A model generated the notes under the pieces. That model was not told the origin of the DNA and ran no database searches. It was given only the letters and a program-made list of their open reading frames with translations. This document shows, piece by piece, positions 15,103-23,362 of a stretch of DNA of 64,000 nt. Position numbers and translations under genes: made by a program. Position 1 is the first letter of the stretch. The number at the start of each line of letters is the position of its first letter. The stretch lies in contig CAJUNA010000024.1 in NCBI GenBank assembly GCA_910587645.1, positions 29,948 through 93,947 of the forward strand. Direction: 5' to 3'. The DNA comes from an uncultured Oscillospiraceae bacterium. GTDB taxonomy: Bacteria; Bacillota; Clostridia; Oscillospirales; Oscillospiraceae.

Positions 15103-17511
15103 TTGGGTATTGTGAATAAGTATAAAGTGAACGATCTGGCAAAGGACTTTGGGATGCAGACGAAGCAGATCATTGAAATTCTGGCAAAGTTTTTCCCGAC
15201 GCCAAAAAAGTCCGGCCAAAATCTGGAGGACGATGAGCTGAACATCGTGTTCGAATATCTCACCCAGAATAACCAGGTGAAGGATATTCAATCCATCTAT
15301 GCCGACATGGCGGCGGAAAAGCCCGCCCCCGGCAAGGATGCCCCTCCGCAGGATCCCAAGCCTGCTGGGAAGCCCCAGCCCGCACCCGCCAAAGGCGCGC
15401 AGCCCCGCCCCCAGCAGAAGCCCCCGCAGCAAAAGCCGCAGCAGGCCCAGCCCGTGCTCCAGCAGAAGCCTGCGCAGCCCGCCGCCGAGCCCCAGCAGCC
15501 CGGCCGGGTGCCCAAAACCAAGGTGGTGGATACCCGTAAGGCCACCAACGTGAATTTGGATAAATATGACGAGAAGCTACAGGATATGGCGGAGCGCAGC
15601 GACCGTTCCGGCAGCGGACGCCGGGACCGGGATCAGGGCAGCAAGGAAAAATTCCGCAACGCCGGCGGCAAAAAGCGGGGCCAGCCTACCTTCTCCAACA
15701 AGCGTAAGCAGGAGGAAGCGGAGAAAATGCGCCGCCTCCAGTTGGAGATTGCTAAAAAGACGCCGCTGACGGTGAAAATCCCTGACGAGATTTCTGTGGG
15801 CGAGCTGGCCAGCCGGATGAAGAAAACCGGCGCGGAAGTGGTCAAGAGCCTGATGAAAAACGGCGTGATGGCTTCCCTCAGCCAGATCATTGACTTCGAC
15901 ACCGCCGCCATTACCGCCGAGGAAATGGGCTGCCGGGTGGAAAAAGAAGTTGTGGTCACTATCGAGGAGAAGCTCATTGACACCGCCGAGGACCGGCCTG
16001 AGGATCTGGCCCCCCGCGCGCCTGTGGTAGTGGTTATGGGTCACGTTGACCATGGCAAGACCTCTCTGCTGGACTATATCCGCTCCGCCAGCGTAGCGAA
16101 AGGCGAGGCCGGTGGCATTACCCAGCACATCGGCGCCTATCAGACCCAGATCAACGGCAAGCCCATCACCTTCCTGGATACCCCGGGTCACGAGGCCTTT
16201 ACCTCCATGCGCGCCCGGGGCGCCATGGTGACGGATATTGCCATCCTGGTGGTTGCCGCAGAGGACGGCATTATGCCCCAGACCGTGGAGTCTATCAACC
16301 ACGCCAAGGCGGCGAATATCCCCATTATTGTCGCCATCAATAAGATGGATAAGCCGGAAGCCAATCCCGAGCGCATCAAGCAGCAGCTCACGGAATATGA
16401 GCTGGTGGCCGAGGACTGGGGCGGCGAGACCATCATCTGCCCCATCTCCGCCAAAACCGGCATGGGCATTGACAACCTGCTGGAAATGGTGACCCTTACC
16501 GCCGAGGTAGCGGAACTGAAGGCCAACCCCAACCGCGCCGCCCAGGGCACCGTGGTGGAAGCCCGGCTGGACAAGGGCCGAGGCCCTGTAGCGACCCTTC
16601 TGGTGCAGAACGGTACCCTGCGCTCCGGCGATATTATCATCGCCGGCACCGCCGTGGGCCGTGTCCGGGCCATGCTGGACGACAAGGGCAACCGGATCAA
16701 TGAGGCAGGCCCCTCCGTGCCTGTGGAGATCACAGGCCTGGGCGAGGTTCCCGGCGCGGGCAGCCCCTTTAACGCCGTGGCCGATGAGCGCCTGGCCCGG
16801 GAACTGGTGGAACAGCGCAAGGCTGAGGAGCGGGCCAAAGCCGCCGCCCCAGTACAGAAGGTCAGCCTGGAGGATCTGTTCAGCCAGATTCAGGCCGGTG
16901 AAGTTAAGGATTTGAACATCATTGTTAAGGCCGATGTCCAAGGCTCCGCCGAGGCGGTAAAAGCCAGCCTGGAAAAGCTCTCCAACGAGGAAGTCCGGGT
17001 TCGGGTCATCCACTCCGGCGTGGGCGCCATCAGCGAGAGCGATGTTATGCTGGCTTCCACATCCAAGGCCATTATCGTAGGCTTCAACGTCCGTCCCGAC
17101 GCGTCTGCCCGGGACAACGCCGCCCGCAGCAACGTGGATATGCGGATGTACCGGGTGATTTACGATGCCATCAACGAGGTGGAAGCGGCTATGAAGGGAA
17201 TGCTGGCCCCCAAGTTCCGGGAAGCCCTTATCGGCCACGCGGAAATCCGCCAGACCTACAAAGTGTCCGGCGTGGGCACCATCGCCGGCTGCTACGTCCA
17301 GGACGGCAAGATCCAGCGTTCCTGCCAGGTGCGCATTGTCCGGGACGGCATCGTAATCCACGAGGGCGTACTGGCGTCCTTGCAGCGGTTCAAGGACGCG
17401 GTGAAGGAAGTGGCGTCCGGCTACGAGTGCGGTATGTCCATCGAGAAGTTCAACGACATCAAGGAAGGCGACATCATCGAGTGCTTTGTTATGGAGCAGA
17501 TCGAAGCCTGA
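15103..17511 (+). CDS. infB: translation initiation factor IF-2
   Basis: The 802-residue GTPase delivers initiator tRNA to the ribosome. It has an N-terminal IF2-N helix domain (KVNDLAKDFGMQTKQIIEIL), a long proline-, glutamine- and lysine-rich linker (about 65-200), a second IF2-N domain, and the G domain with GHVDHGKTS (near 312), DTPGHEAF (near 358) and NKMD (near 413), followed by domains II to IV. The start is TTG at 15103, placed seven bases after GGAGGT; the GTG at 15112 is too far from that site. rbfA, usually next, is not present here. Confidence 0.95.
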   Translation: MGIVNKYKVNDLAKDFGMQTKQIIEILAKFFPTPKKSGQNLEDDELNIVFEYLTQNNQVKDIQSIYADMAAEKPAPGKDAPPQDPKPAGKPQPAPAKGAQPRPQQKPPQQKPQQAQPVLQQKPAQPAAEPQQPGRVPKTKVVDTRKATNVNLDKYDEKLQDMAERSDRSGSGRRDRDQGSKEKFRNAGGKKRGQPTFSNKRKQEEAEKMRRLQLEIAKKTPLTVKIPDEISVGELASRMKKTGAEVVKSLMKNGVMASLSQIIDFDTAAITAEEMGCRVEKEVVVTIEEKLIDTAEDRPEDLAPRAPVVVVMGHVDHGKTSLLDYIRSASVAKGEAGGITQHIGAYQTQINGKPITFLDTPGHEAFTSMRARGAMVTDIAILVVAAEDGIMPQTVESINHAKAANIPIIVAINKMDKPEANPERIKQQLTEYELVAEDWGGETIICPISAKTGMGIDNLLEMVTLTAEVAELKANPNRAAQGTVVEARLDKGRGPVATLLVQNGTLRSGDIIIAGTAVGRVRAMLDDKGNRINEAGPSVPVEITGLGEVPGAGSPFNAVADERLARELVEQRKAEERAKAAAPVQKVSLEDLFSQIQAGEVKDLNIIVKADVQGSAEAVKASLEKLSNEEVRVRVIHSGVGAISESDVMLASTSKAIIVGFNVRPDASARDNAARSNVDMRMYRVIYDAINEVEAAMKGMLAPKFREALIGHAEIRQTYKVSGVGTIAGCYVQDGKIQRSCQVRIVRDGIVIHEGVLASLQRFKDAVKEVASGYECGMSIEKFNDIKEGDIIECFVMEQIEA

Positions 17512-17532
17512 TAGGACACTATCTTGCGTATT

Positions 17533-17568
17533 GCGGGCCTGACCGGTGGTCAGGCCCGCAATTTTTTT
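17533..17568 (+). terminator. intrinsic terminator after infB
   Basis: GCGGGCCTGACC (17533-17544) and GGTCAGGCCCGC (17548-17559) form a 12-bp stem followed by seven T residues. Confidence 0.9.
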
Positions 17569-17579
17569 GCCAAAAGGCC

Positions 17580-17608
17580 TTGACAAATACCCCGCAGGGG
17601 TATATAGT
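17580..17608 (+). promoter_or_regulatory. promoter of the csoR-copA operon
   Basis: TTGACA at 17580-17585 and TATAGT at 17603-17608 with a 17-base spacer. The spacer is almost entirely occupied by a CsoR-type palindrome. Confidence 0.8.
17587..17603 (+). promoter_or_regulatory. CsoR operator 1
   Basis: ATACCCCGCAGGGGTAT is a perfect palindrome (7-bp arms around GCA, counted as ATACCCC/GGGGTAT) and fits the known CsoR/RcnR-type operator pattern of a G/C tract flanked by AT. It sits between the -35 and -10 boxes, so repressor binding would block polymerase. Confidence 0.75.
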
Positions 17609-17623
17609 AAGCCTATGGGCAAA

Positions 17624-17640
17624 ATACCCCTAGGAGGTAT
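17624..17640 (+). promoter_or_regulatory. CsoR-like operator 2 overlapping the csoR ribosome binding site
   Basis: ATACCCCTAGGAGGTAT repeats the first operator with one arm imperfect (GGAGGTAT instead of GGGGTAT) and contains the AGGAGG ribosome binding site of csoR. It may be a second repressor site or simply a diverged copy. Confidence 0.5.
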
Positions 17641-17644
17641 CTGT

Positions 17645-17944
17645 ATGGACAACTGCTGTCAGTGCCAGAAGAAGCGGGAGCGGAGCGAGGAGGAAATGAA
17701 GAAGCTCTGCAACCGCCTGTGCCGCATTGAGGGGCAAGTGCGCGGCTTGCGGGAGATGCTGCAAAAGGATGTATACTGTACAGACATATTGATTCAGGTT
17801 TCGGCGGTAAACGCGGCCCTGAACAGTTTCAGCAAAGAACTGCTCAGCGAACATTTGCGGACCTGCGTAGCGGACGGCATCCGGCGGGGGGACGATGGGG
17901 TGATCGAGGAGTTGGTCGGTGTCCTGCAAAAGCTAATGAAATAG
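17645..17944 (+). CDS. csoR: CsoR-family copper-sensing repressor
   Basis: The 99-residue all-helical protein belongs to the CsoR/RcnR/FrmR family. Cu(I) ligands in CsoR are C-H-C, and the sequence shows a cysteine in DVYCTDILIQ (near residue 40) and SEHLRTCVADG (H and C near 67-71), which matches that set. An extra cysteine-rich start, CCQCQKK, is present. It would release its operators when copper binds. The gene is the first of an operon with a P-loop NTPase and the copper exporter copA. Confidence 0.9.
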   Translation: MDNCCQCQKKRERSEEEMKKLCNRLCRIEGQVRGLREMLQKDVYCTDILIQVSAVNAALNSFSKELLSEHLRTCVADGIRRGDDGVIEELVGVLQKLMK

Positions 17945-17954
17945 GAGGGACGAT

Positions 17955-18398
17955 ATGGTAATTGCAATCTTTGGAGAGAGCTGTACCGGAAAGAGCACCT
18001 TGGCGGATTTGCTCAAAGACCGCCTGGGGGCGGAGGTTTTTACCGGCAAGGATTATCTGCGGCTGGCAAAGGATGAAACGTCGGCAAAAAAACTTTTTCA
18101 GGCAAAACTTGCCGAGGCTATGTTGGGCAGCGATATTGTTTACGTCATCTCGGAGCGGGAACACCTGGCCCTTGTCCCGGAGGGGGCAGTACGGATCCTG
18201 ACGACGGCGGAACTGCCAGCTATCAAGGAACGCTTCGCGGCACGGATGCGCGGCAACCTCCCGGCTCCAGTGGCGGCAATGCTGGAACGAAAGCACGGGT
18301 GCTTCGATGCGGAACGCTGTGACCTGCGGGTGTGTTCCGGAGCGGCCACACCGGAAGAAGTATGCGGGCAAATCCTGCATATACTGCAATCAAGTTGA
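17955..18398 (+). CDS. P-loop NTPase / putative nucleotide kinase in the copper operon
   Basis: The 147-residue protein opens with a Walker A motif, GESCTGKST (residues 7-15), and a compact kinase-like layout reminiscent of adenylate/cytidylate kinase-fold proteins, but no clear substrate signature. It has AGGAGGG upstream, starts 10 bases after csoR and ends 17 bases before copA, so it is co-transcribed with copper resistance genes. Three cysteines occur toward the C-terminus (GCFDAERCDLRVCSG). Its function in copper handling is unknown to me; it may be a nucleotide-metabolism enzyme carried along in the operon. Confidence 0.7.
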   Translation: MVIAIFGESCTGKSTLADLLKDRLGAEVFTGKDYLRLAKDETSAKKLFQAKLAEAMLGSDIVYVISEREHLALVPEGAVRILTTAELPAIKERFAARMRGNLPAPVAAMLERKHGCFDAERCDLRVCSGAATPEEVCGQILHILQSS

Positions 18399-18415
18399 AC
18401 AATCAGGAGGTTCCT

Positions 18416-20992
18416 ATGAAGCAATCCTTCAACGTCACAGGTATGACCTGCTCCGCCTGCTCTTCCCATGTGGAAAAAGCGGTAAAAAAATTAGAGGGTG
18501 TGAATGAGGTCACGGTCAGCCTGCTGACCAACTCCATGCAGGTGGCTTATGACGAGGCTTCCCTCACGGCGGAGAAGATTATAGAAACAGTCAGGGCGTC
18601 TGGCTATGGGGCGTCCCTGCCGTCAAAATCCGGCGGAAAACGGGTGGCCCCGCCTAAGGAGAACCTGATGGCGGAGGAAGCCCAGGGGATGAAGCACCGT
18701 ATGATCTGGTCCTTCGTTTTCCTGATTCCGCTGTTCTATATCTCTATGGGCCATATGATGGGCGCCCCCCTGCCGGGGTTCCTGGTAGGGATGGAAAATG
18801 CCCTGGCCTTTGCGTTTACGCAGTTTTTGCTGACGCTGCCGATTATGTATCTGAACGACAAATACTACAAGGTGGGCTTCAAAACCCTGCTCCACGGCGC
18901 GCCGAATATGGACTCCCTCATTGCCGTTGGCTCTATCGCCGCCGTGATTTACGGCGTGTTCGCGATCTATCAAATCGGCTGGGGCCTGGGCCATGGGGAC
19001 ATGGCGCTGGTAGCAAAGTACCATATGGATCTGTACTTTGAGTCTGCGGGGATGATCCTTACCCTCATCACCTTGGGTAAATTCCTGGAAACCCGCTCCA
19101 AGGGCAAAACCAGCGAAGCCATTACCCGCCTGATGGATCTGGCCCCTAAGACCGCCAGCGTCCTCCGGGACGGCGGGGAAGTGGAAATCCCTGTGGAGGA
19201 GGTCCGGGTGGGGGACCGCATTGTCGTCCGTCCCGGACAGTCTATCCCCGTGGACGGCGTAATCGTGGAGGGCGCGTCCGCTGTGGACGAGAGCGCGCTG
19301 ACCGGCGAGAGCCTGCCTGTGGACAAGGGGGTGGGGGACAAAGTCGCCGCCGCGTCCATCAACCGCTCCGGCTCCTTCACATTTGAAGCCCTACGGGTGG
19401 GCGAGGACACCACCCTGGCCCAGATGATCCGCCTGGTGGAGGAGGCGGCGTCCTCCAAGGCGCCTATCGCCAAGCTGGCGGATAAGGTCTCCGGCGTATT
19501 TGTGCCGGTGGTAATGGCAATTGCGCTGGTGACAGCGGTAGTTTGGCTGATTGCCACGGGAAACGTTACCCAGGCGCTGACCGCCGGGGTGGCGGTGCTG
19601 GTAATCTCCTGCCCCTGCGCCCTGGGGCTTGCCACGCCGGTGGCTATCATGGTGGGCACCGGAAAGGGCGCGGAAAATGGGATCCTGGTCAAATCCGCCG
19701 AAGCCCTGGAAACCCTCCACACCATTGACACCATCGTCCTGGACAAAACCGGTACCCTGACCCAGGGCAAGCCCCAAGTGACGGACGTCCTGCCCGCCGA
19801 AGGCTTGACGGAAAACGCGCTGTTAGGCATCGCCGCCTGCCTGGAAGCCCCCTCGGAACACCCGCTGGGCGCAGCCATCGTGGAGGAAGCCGCCGCGCGG
19901 CAGCTTCCCAAGCAGCCGGTGGAGGGCTTTGAGGCCGTCCACGGCCGGGGCGTAAGGGCGGAATTGGCCGGCCGCGCCTGCCTTGCAGGCAACCGGGCTA
20001 TGATGGAGGAAGCGGGGATCGGCCTGGATGCCTGGCTTCCCCAGGCGGAAGCCCTGGCAAACCAAGGCAAAACGCCCCTTTACTTTGCACGGGGCGAGAC
20101 CCTGCTGGGGGTTATTGCCGTGGCAGATACGCCTAAGGCCACCAGCAAGGATGCTGTTGCGGCCTTCCGGAGCCTGGGCATTGATGTCATCATGCTCACC
20201 GGCGACAACCGCCGCACGGCGGACGCTATCGGCAGGGAGCTGGGCGTCAGCGAGGTCATGGCGGAGGTCCTGCCCCAGGATAAAGAGCGGAAAATTGCCG
20301 AACTCCAAAGCCAGGGCAAAAAGGTTGCCATGGCAGGCGATGGCGTCAACGATGCACCCGCCCTGGCACGGGCGGACGTAGGCCTTGCCATCGGCGCGGG
20401 GACGGACGTGGCCATCGAAAGCGCGGATATCGTGCTGATGAAAAGCGACTTGATGGATGCGGCGGCGGCGGTGGAGCTGAGCCGCGCTACCATCCGGAAC
20501 ATCAAGCAAAACCTGTTCTGGGCGTTTTTCTACAACACATTAGGGATTCCCCTGGCAGCCGGCGTGTTCTTCCCGCTGCTGCAATGGCAGCTCAATCCCA
20601 TGTTTGCCGCCGCCGCTATGAGCCTGAGCAGCGTCACGGTAGTCAGCAACGCCCTGCGGCTGCGATTGTTCAAGAGCAAGTTCACATCCCAGGCCCCCAG
20701 CGGGACCGGGGCCGCCTGCCCGTCAGGCTGTCCTGTTACGCTTCCAGAATATGAGGAAACTGTTGAAAATGAACAAGGAGGAAATGTGATTATGGCAAAG
20801 ACAATGAAGATTGAGGGCATGATGTGCGCCCACTGCTCCGGCCGGGTAGAAAAGGCGCTGAACGATCTCCCCGGCGTCACCGCTACAGTGGATTTGGAGG
20901 CCGGGACAGCCGCCGTCCAGGGCGATGTCTCTGACGAGGTGCTTACCAAGGCGGTCACGGACGCGGGATATCAGGTCACTGGAATCGAGTAA
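18416..20992 (+). CDS. copA: Cu(I)-exporting P1B-type ATPase with N- and C-terminal metal-binding domains
   Basis: The 858-residue protein pumps Cu(I) out of the cytoplasm at the cost of ATP. It has an N-terminal HMA domain (GMTCSAC, residues 9-15), eight membrane helices, the CPC metal channel motif (C399-P-C), the phosphorylation site DKTGT (D443) and GDGVND near 641. Unusually, a second HMA domain (IEGMMCAHC, cysteines 804 and 807) is fused at the C-terminus after a cysteine-containing linker. ATG 18416 follows AGGAGGTTCCT; the longer frame upstream overlaps the kinase gene and is not family-like. Transcription is probably controlled by the upstream CsoR operators. Confidence 0.93.
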   Translation: MKQSFNVTGMTCSACSSHVEKAVKKLEGVNEVTVSLLTNSMQVAYDEASLTAEKIIETVRASGYGASLPSKSGGKRVAPPKENLMAEEAQGMKHRMIWSFVFLIPLFYISMGHMMGAPLPGFLVGMENALAFAFTQFLLTLPIMYLNDKYYKVGFKTLLHGAPNMDSLIAVGSIAAVIYGVFAIYQIGWGLGHGDMALVAKYHMDLYFESAGMILTLITLGKFLETRSKGKTSEAITRLMDLAPKTASVLRDGGEVEIPVEEVRVGDRIVVRPGQSIPVDGVIVEGASAVDESALTGESLPVDKGVGDKVAAASINRSGSFTFEALRVGEDTTLAQMIRLVEEAASSKAPIAKLADKVSGVFVPVVMAIALVTAVVWLIATGNVTQALTAGVAVLVISCPCALGLATPVAIMVGTGKGAENGILVKSAEALETLHTIDTIVLDKTGTLTQGKPQVTDVLPAEGLTENALLGIAACLEAPSEHPLGAAIVEEAAARQLPKQPVEGFEAVHGRGVRAELAGRACLAGNRAMMEEAGIGLDAWLPQAEALANQGKTPLYFARGETLLGVIAVADTPKATSKDAVAAFRSLGIDVIMLTGDNRRTADAIGRELGVSEVMAEVLPQDKERKIAELQSQGKKVAMAGDGVNDAPALARADVGLAIGAGTDVAIESADIVLMKSDLMDAAAAVELSRATIRNIKQNLFWAFFYNTLGIPLAAGVFFPLLQWQLNPMFAAAAMSLSSVTVVSNALRLRLFKSKFTSQAPSGTGAACPSGCPVTLPEYEETVENEQGGNVIMAKTMKIEGMMCAHCSGRVEKALNDLPGVTATVDLEAGTAAVQGDVSDEVLTKAVTDAGYQVTGIE
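20775..20992 (+). promoter_or_regulatory. internal ribosome binding site and start for a CopZ-like domain inside copA
   Basis: AAGGAGG at 20775-20781 is followed in frame by GTG at 20786 and ATG at 20792. Initiation there would give a free 66- to 68-residue HMA protein (starting MAKTMKIEGMMC) of the size and sequence type of the copper chaperone CopZ. Whether ribosomes start here is not known. Confidence 0.5.
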
Positions 20993-20993
20993 T

Positions 20994-21033
20994 ACTTTTT
21001 CTTTCAAGAAAAAGTATCCAAAAGAACTTTTGC
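20994..21033 (+). repeat. TACTTTTT hairpin repeat, copy 1
   Basis: ATACTTTTTC and GAAAAAGTAT (about 20993-21018) form a stem with a 6-base loop, followed by CCAAAAG. The same arm-loop-arm-CCAAAAG layout occurs at 51924 and 52321. Confidence 0.55.
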
Positions 21034-21100
21034 CTCGAGATTTGAGCCTGTGCTATTCCAGGATTTCTGCCCGGTAACGGTACTGCGCTCTTCATATCAG

Positions 21101-21138
21101 AAAACAAGCGGCGGGACATTTGTCCCGCCGCTTGTTTT
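21101..21138. terminator. bidirectional terminator between copA and the GH13 gene
   Basis: A perfect stem, ACAAGCGGCGGGACA (from 21104) against TGTCCCGCCGCTTGT (to 21135), is flanked by A and T runs on the two sides, so it can stop transcription from both convergent genes. Confidence 0.85.
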
Positions 21139-21140
21139 GT

Positions 21141-22451
21141 TTACCGCTCCATTTTCCAGAACTGGGCGCTGTAGGGCGGCAGTTCGCTGCCCCCGCCGAA
21201 GTCGTGTTTTTTTCCGGTGATCAAATCCACCGCCATGCCGCATCCGGCGTCAAAATGGGCGGTGAAGGGCGAACCGTTGGCGTTCACCGCCACAAGCACC
21301 CGCTCCTCCTCGCATTTTCTCTCGAAAATGATCTGCTTGTTCGTCAGCACTACGTTGCGGTAGGTGCCGTAGCAGAGGGCGCGGCTCCCTTTGTGGGCGG
21401 CGGCCAGCTTGGCAATCCATTCCGTCAGTTCGTTGGACGCGGGTTTCTCCAGGGCGGGGCGCAAAGCGGCGTCCCCCTGGGACTTTTTGCCCTCCATGCC
21501 CCATTCGCTGCCGTAGTACACAGCGGGGACACCCGGCATGCCGAACAAAATACCGTAGGCAGGGCGCAGATGATCCTTGCAGGCAAGCATACTGGCAATG
21601 CGCTCTACATCGTGGTTGTCCAGGAAGCTGAGCAAGTGCTTCCCCTTATAAAGGGTCCAGTTTTCCGGCCCGAACTGGCGGGCAAGGCTGTGGCCGATCT
21701 CAAACAGGTTCATGGAATTGAAGCTGGACCACAGGCCCTTATAGCACTCGTAGTTGGTAACGGAGTGGCAGGCACTGTCGTTCATCCAGCGGTTGTAGTC
21801 CCCGTGCAGGGTCTCGCCCATGAGGACGAAGTCCGGCTTGACCTGGTTGGCAAATTCCCGCAGCTGCCGCAGGTAGTCCGGGCTGAGACAGTAGGCCACG
21901 TCTAGCCGCAGGCCGTCAATGCCGAACTCCTCCACCCAGGAGCGGATGGCGTCAAACTGGTGGCGCACCACGTCCGGGTGGGCCAGGTTCAGCTTCACCA
22001 GCTCATAATGCCCTTCCCAGGCCTCGTACCAGAAGCCGTCGTTGTAGCCGGTATTGCCGCCGAAGTCGATGTGGAACCAGTCCTTGTAAGGGCTGTCCCA
22101 CTTCTTCTCCTGCACGTCCCGGAAGGCCCAGAACCCCCGGCCCACATGGTTAAACACGCCGTCCAGCATCACCCGCAGGCCTGCCTCATGGAGCGCGCCG
22201 CAGACCTGCTTGAAGTCCTCGTTGGTACCCAGGCGGCAATCAAGCTGGCGGTAGTCCCGGGTGTCGTAGCCGTGCTTGTCGCTGTCAAAGACAGGGTTGA
22301 ACAGCACCGTGTCCGCCCCGGCCTCCTTGATATGCTCCACCCAGTCCAGGACCCGCAGAATGCGGTGCTCCTGGACGCCGTCGTTGTACTCCGGCGCGCC
22401 GCACAGGCCCAGGGGGTAAATTTGATAGATAACCGATTCGTCAAACCACAT
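21141..22451 (-). CDS. GH13 alpha-amylase-family glycoside hydrolase
   Basis: The 436-residue protein has the alpha-amylase barrel signatures: DGVFNHVG near 97 (region I), GLRLDVAY with the nucleophile D184 (region II), the acid/base E213 in LMGETLHGD (region III) and FLDNHD with D281 (region IV). There is no signal peptide, so it acts on short alpha-glucans in the cytoplasm, for example as a maltodextrin hydrolase or transglycosylase. The start has GAAAGGA upstream. It lies 24 bases after the acyl-ACP thioesterase gene and is probably co-transcribed. Substrate specificity cannot be read from the sequence. Confidence 0.88.
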   Translation of the reverse strand: MWFDESVIYQIYPLGLCGAPEYNDGVQEHRILRVLDWVEHIKEAGADTVLFNPVFDSDKHGYDTRDYRQLDCRLGTNEDFKQVCGALHEAGLRVMLDGVFNHVGRGFWAFRDVQEKKWDSPYKDWFHIDFGGNTGYNDGFWYEAWEGHYELVKLNLAHPDVVRHQFDAIRSWVEEFGIDGLRLDVAYCLSPDYLRQLREFANQVKPDFVLMGETLHGDYNRWMNDSACHSVTNYECYKGLWSSFNSMNLFEIGHSLARQFGPENWTLYKGKHLLSFLDNHDVERIASMLACKDHLRPAYGILFGMPGVPAVYYGSEWGMEGKKSQGDAALRPALEKPASNELTEWIAKLAAAHKGSRALCYGTYRNVVLTNKQIIFERKCEEERVLVAVNANGSPFTAHFDAGCGMAVDLITGKKHDFGGGSELPPYSAQFWKMER

Positions 22452-22475
22452 AGTATTTTTCCTTTCTGTTGTCCG

Positions 22476-23186
22476 CTAATAAAGCCAAATATAGGCGTGG
22501 TGGGTCACCTTCCCGCCGCTTTCACTCTGGATTTCCACCTGATGCTTCCCCTCCGCCATCCAGGTGTAGAAGCAGCGGATGGGAGTTCCCAGCAAAATCT
22601 GCCGCCGGAAAGCGATTTCTACCGTGCTGGGCAGATTCCGGTAGACTTCCTCCGGCAGGGCTTCCACGGCATAGTCCAGATAGTGCAGGTTGTTTACGTG
22701 GAAGTTGGTGTCAATATCCCGCCGTCCCACCACCGTTTCAAAAGCGGCGGGCGTATCCGGCGGTGTCTTGCCGCTGCTGGGTATAGGCCGGCTGCCAAAT
22801 AGATCCAGTGTGTCCATCTGTTCCTGGTAGGCCGTGCGTATCTCCTCGTTCACCCGGGCCAGCCGTCCGGTATGAATGTCCATCGGCACCCACCGGCTGG
22901 TTCCCCGGGCAATCTCTTCATCTCCGCACCAGACCAAAAAGTCCCGGTCTGACAAAAACCCGTCCATGGTTCTGGGCCAGGTCTCCACCCGCAGCGCCGT
23001 CCGCCAGCATGGGCGGCTTTTCAGCTCCACCCGCCAGCCGGTGAGAATCCAATGAACCCCGGTCCGTGGGATATCCTTGAGGCCATACCCCACGTCATCG
23101 GACGCCACGGAAGCGGCTTCCTGCAAAATGCGCAGAAGCCCCTGATGGCTTATCCGCTGGTCCGGCTCCAGGTCGGAATAGGCCAC
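22476..23186 (-). CDS. acyl-ACP thioesterase (start uncertain)
   Basis: The 236-residue protein has two hot-dog domains typical of bacterial acyl-ACP thioesterases (PF01643): VHWILTGWRVELKSRP in the first and GRRDIDTNFHVNNLHYLDYA in the second, which carries the catalytic N-H region. It would release free fatty acids from acyl carrier protein. The only in-frame start is GTG 23186, which has no ribosome binding site. The same frame continues upstream for 10 codons with family-like sequence (HYIYETAVAYSDLEP), but meets TGA without an ATG, while an ATG at 23220 with GGGAG upstream is in another frame. A one-base indel near 23205 would explain this. Confidence 0.8.
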   Translation of the reverse strand: MAYSDLEPDQRISHQGLLRILQEAASVASDDVGYGLKDIPRTGVHWILTGWRVELKSRPCWRTALRVETWPRTMDGFLSDRDFLVWCGDEEIARGTSRWVPMDIHTGRLARVNEEIRTAYQEQMDTLDLFGSRPIPSSGKTPPDTPAAFETVVGRRDIDTNFHVNNLHYLDYAVEALPEEVYRNLPSTVEIAFRRQILLGTPIRCFYTWMAEGKHQVEIQSESGGKVTHHAYIWLY

Positions 23187-23289
23187 GGCAGTTTCGTAAA
23201 TATAGTGCGCCGTATTTCATCACTCCCGCAATTGAAAGTAACCTCTATTGTACTCCCAATCGGTCGCGTTGTCAAAGGCAAGTTTACCG

Positions 23290-23330
23290 CTGGAAAAGGG
23301 AGGCCGCCAAACCCTGTTTCGCGGCCTCCC
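23290..23330 (-). terminator. intrinsic terminator after the rodA gene
   Basis: On the minus strand GGGAGGCCGC (23330-23321) pairs with GCGGCCTCCC (23307-23298) around a 13-base loop and is followed by TTTTCC. Confidence 0.75.
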
Positions 23331-23362
23331 AATATACGCTTAGAAATGATATTCCCTGTCTT

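Noticed and set aside
15577..17652. 691-codon open frame antisense to infB
   Set aside because: Long only because infB is GC-rich; it has no ribosome binding site or domain signature.
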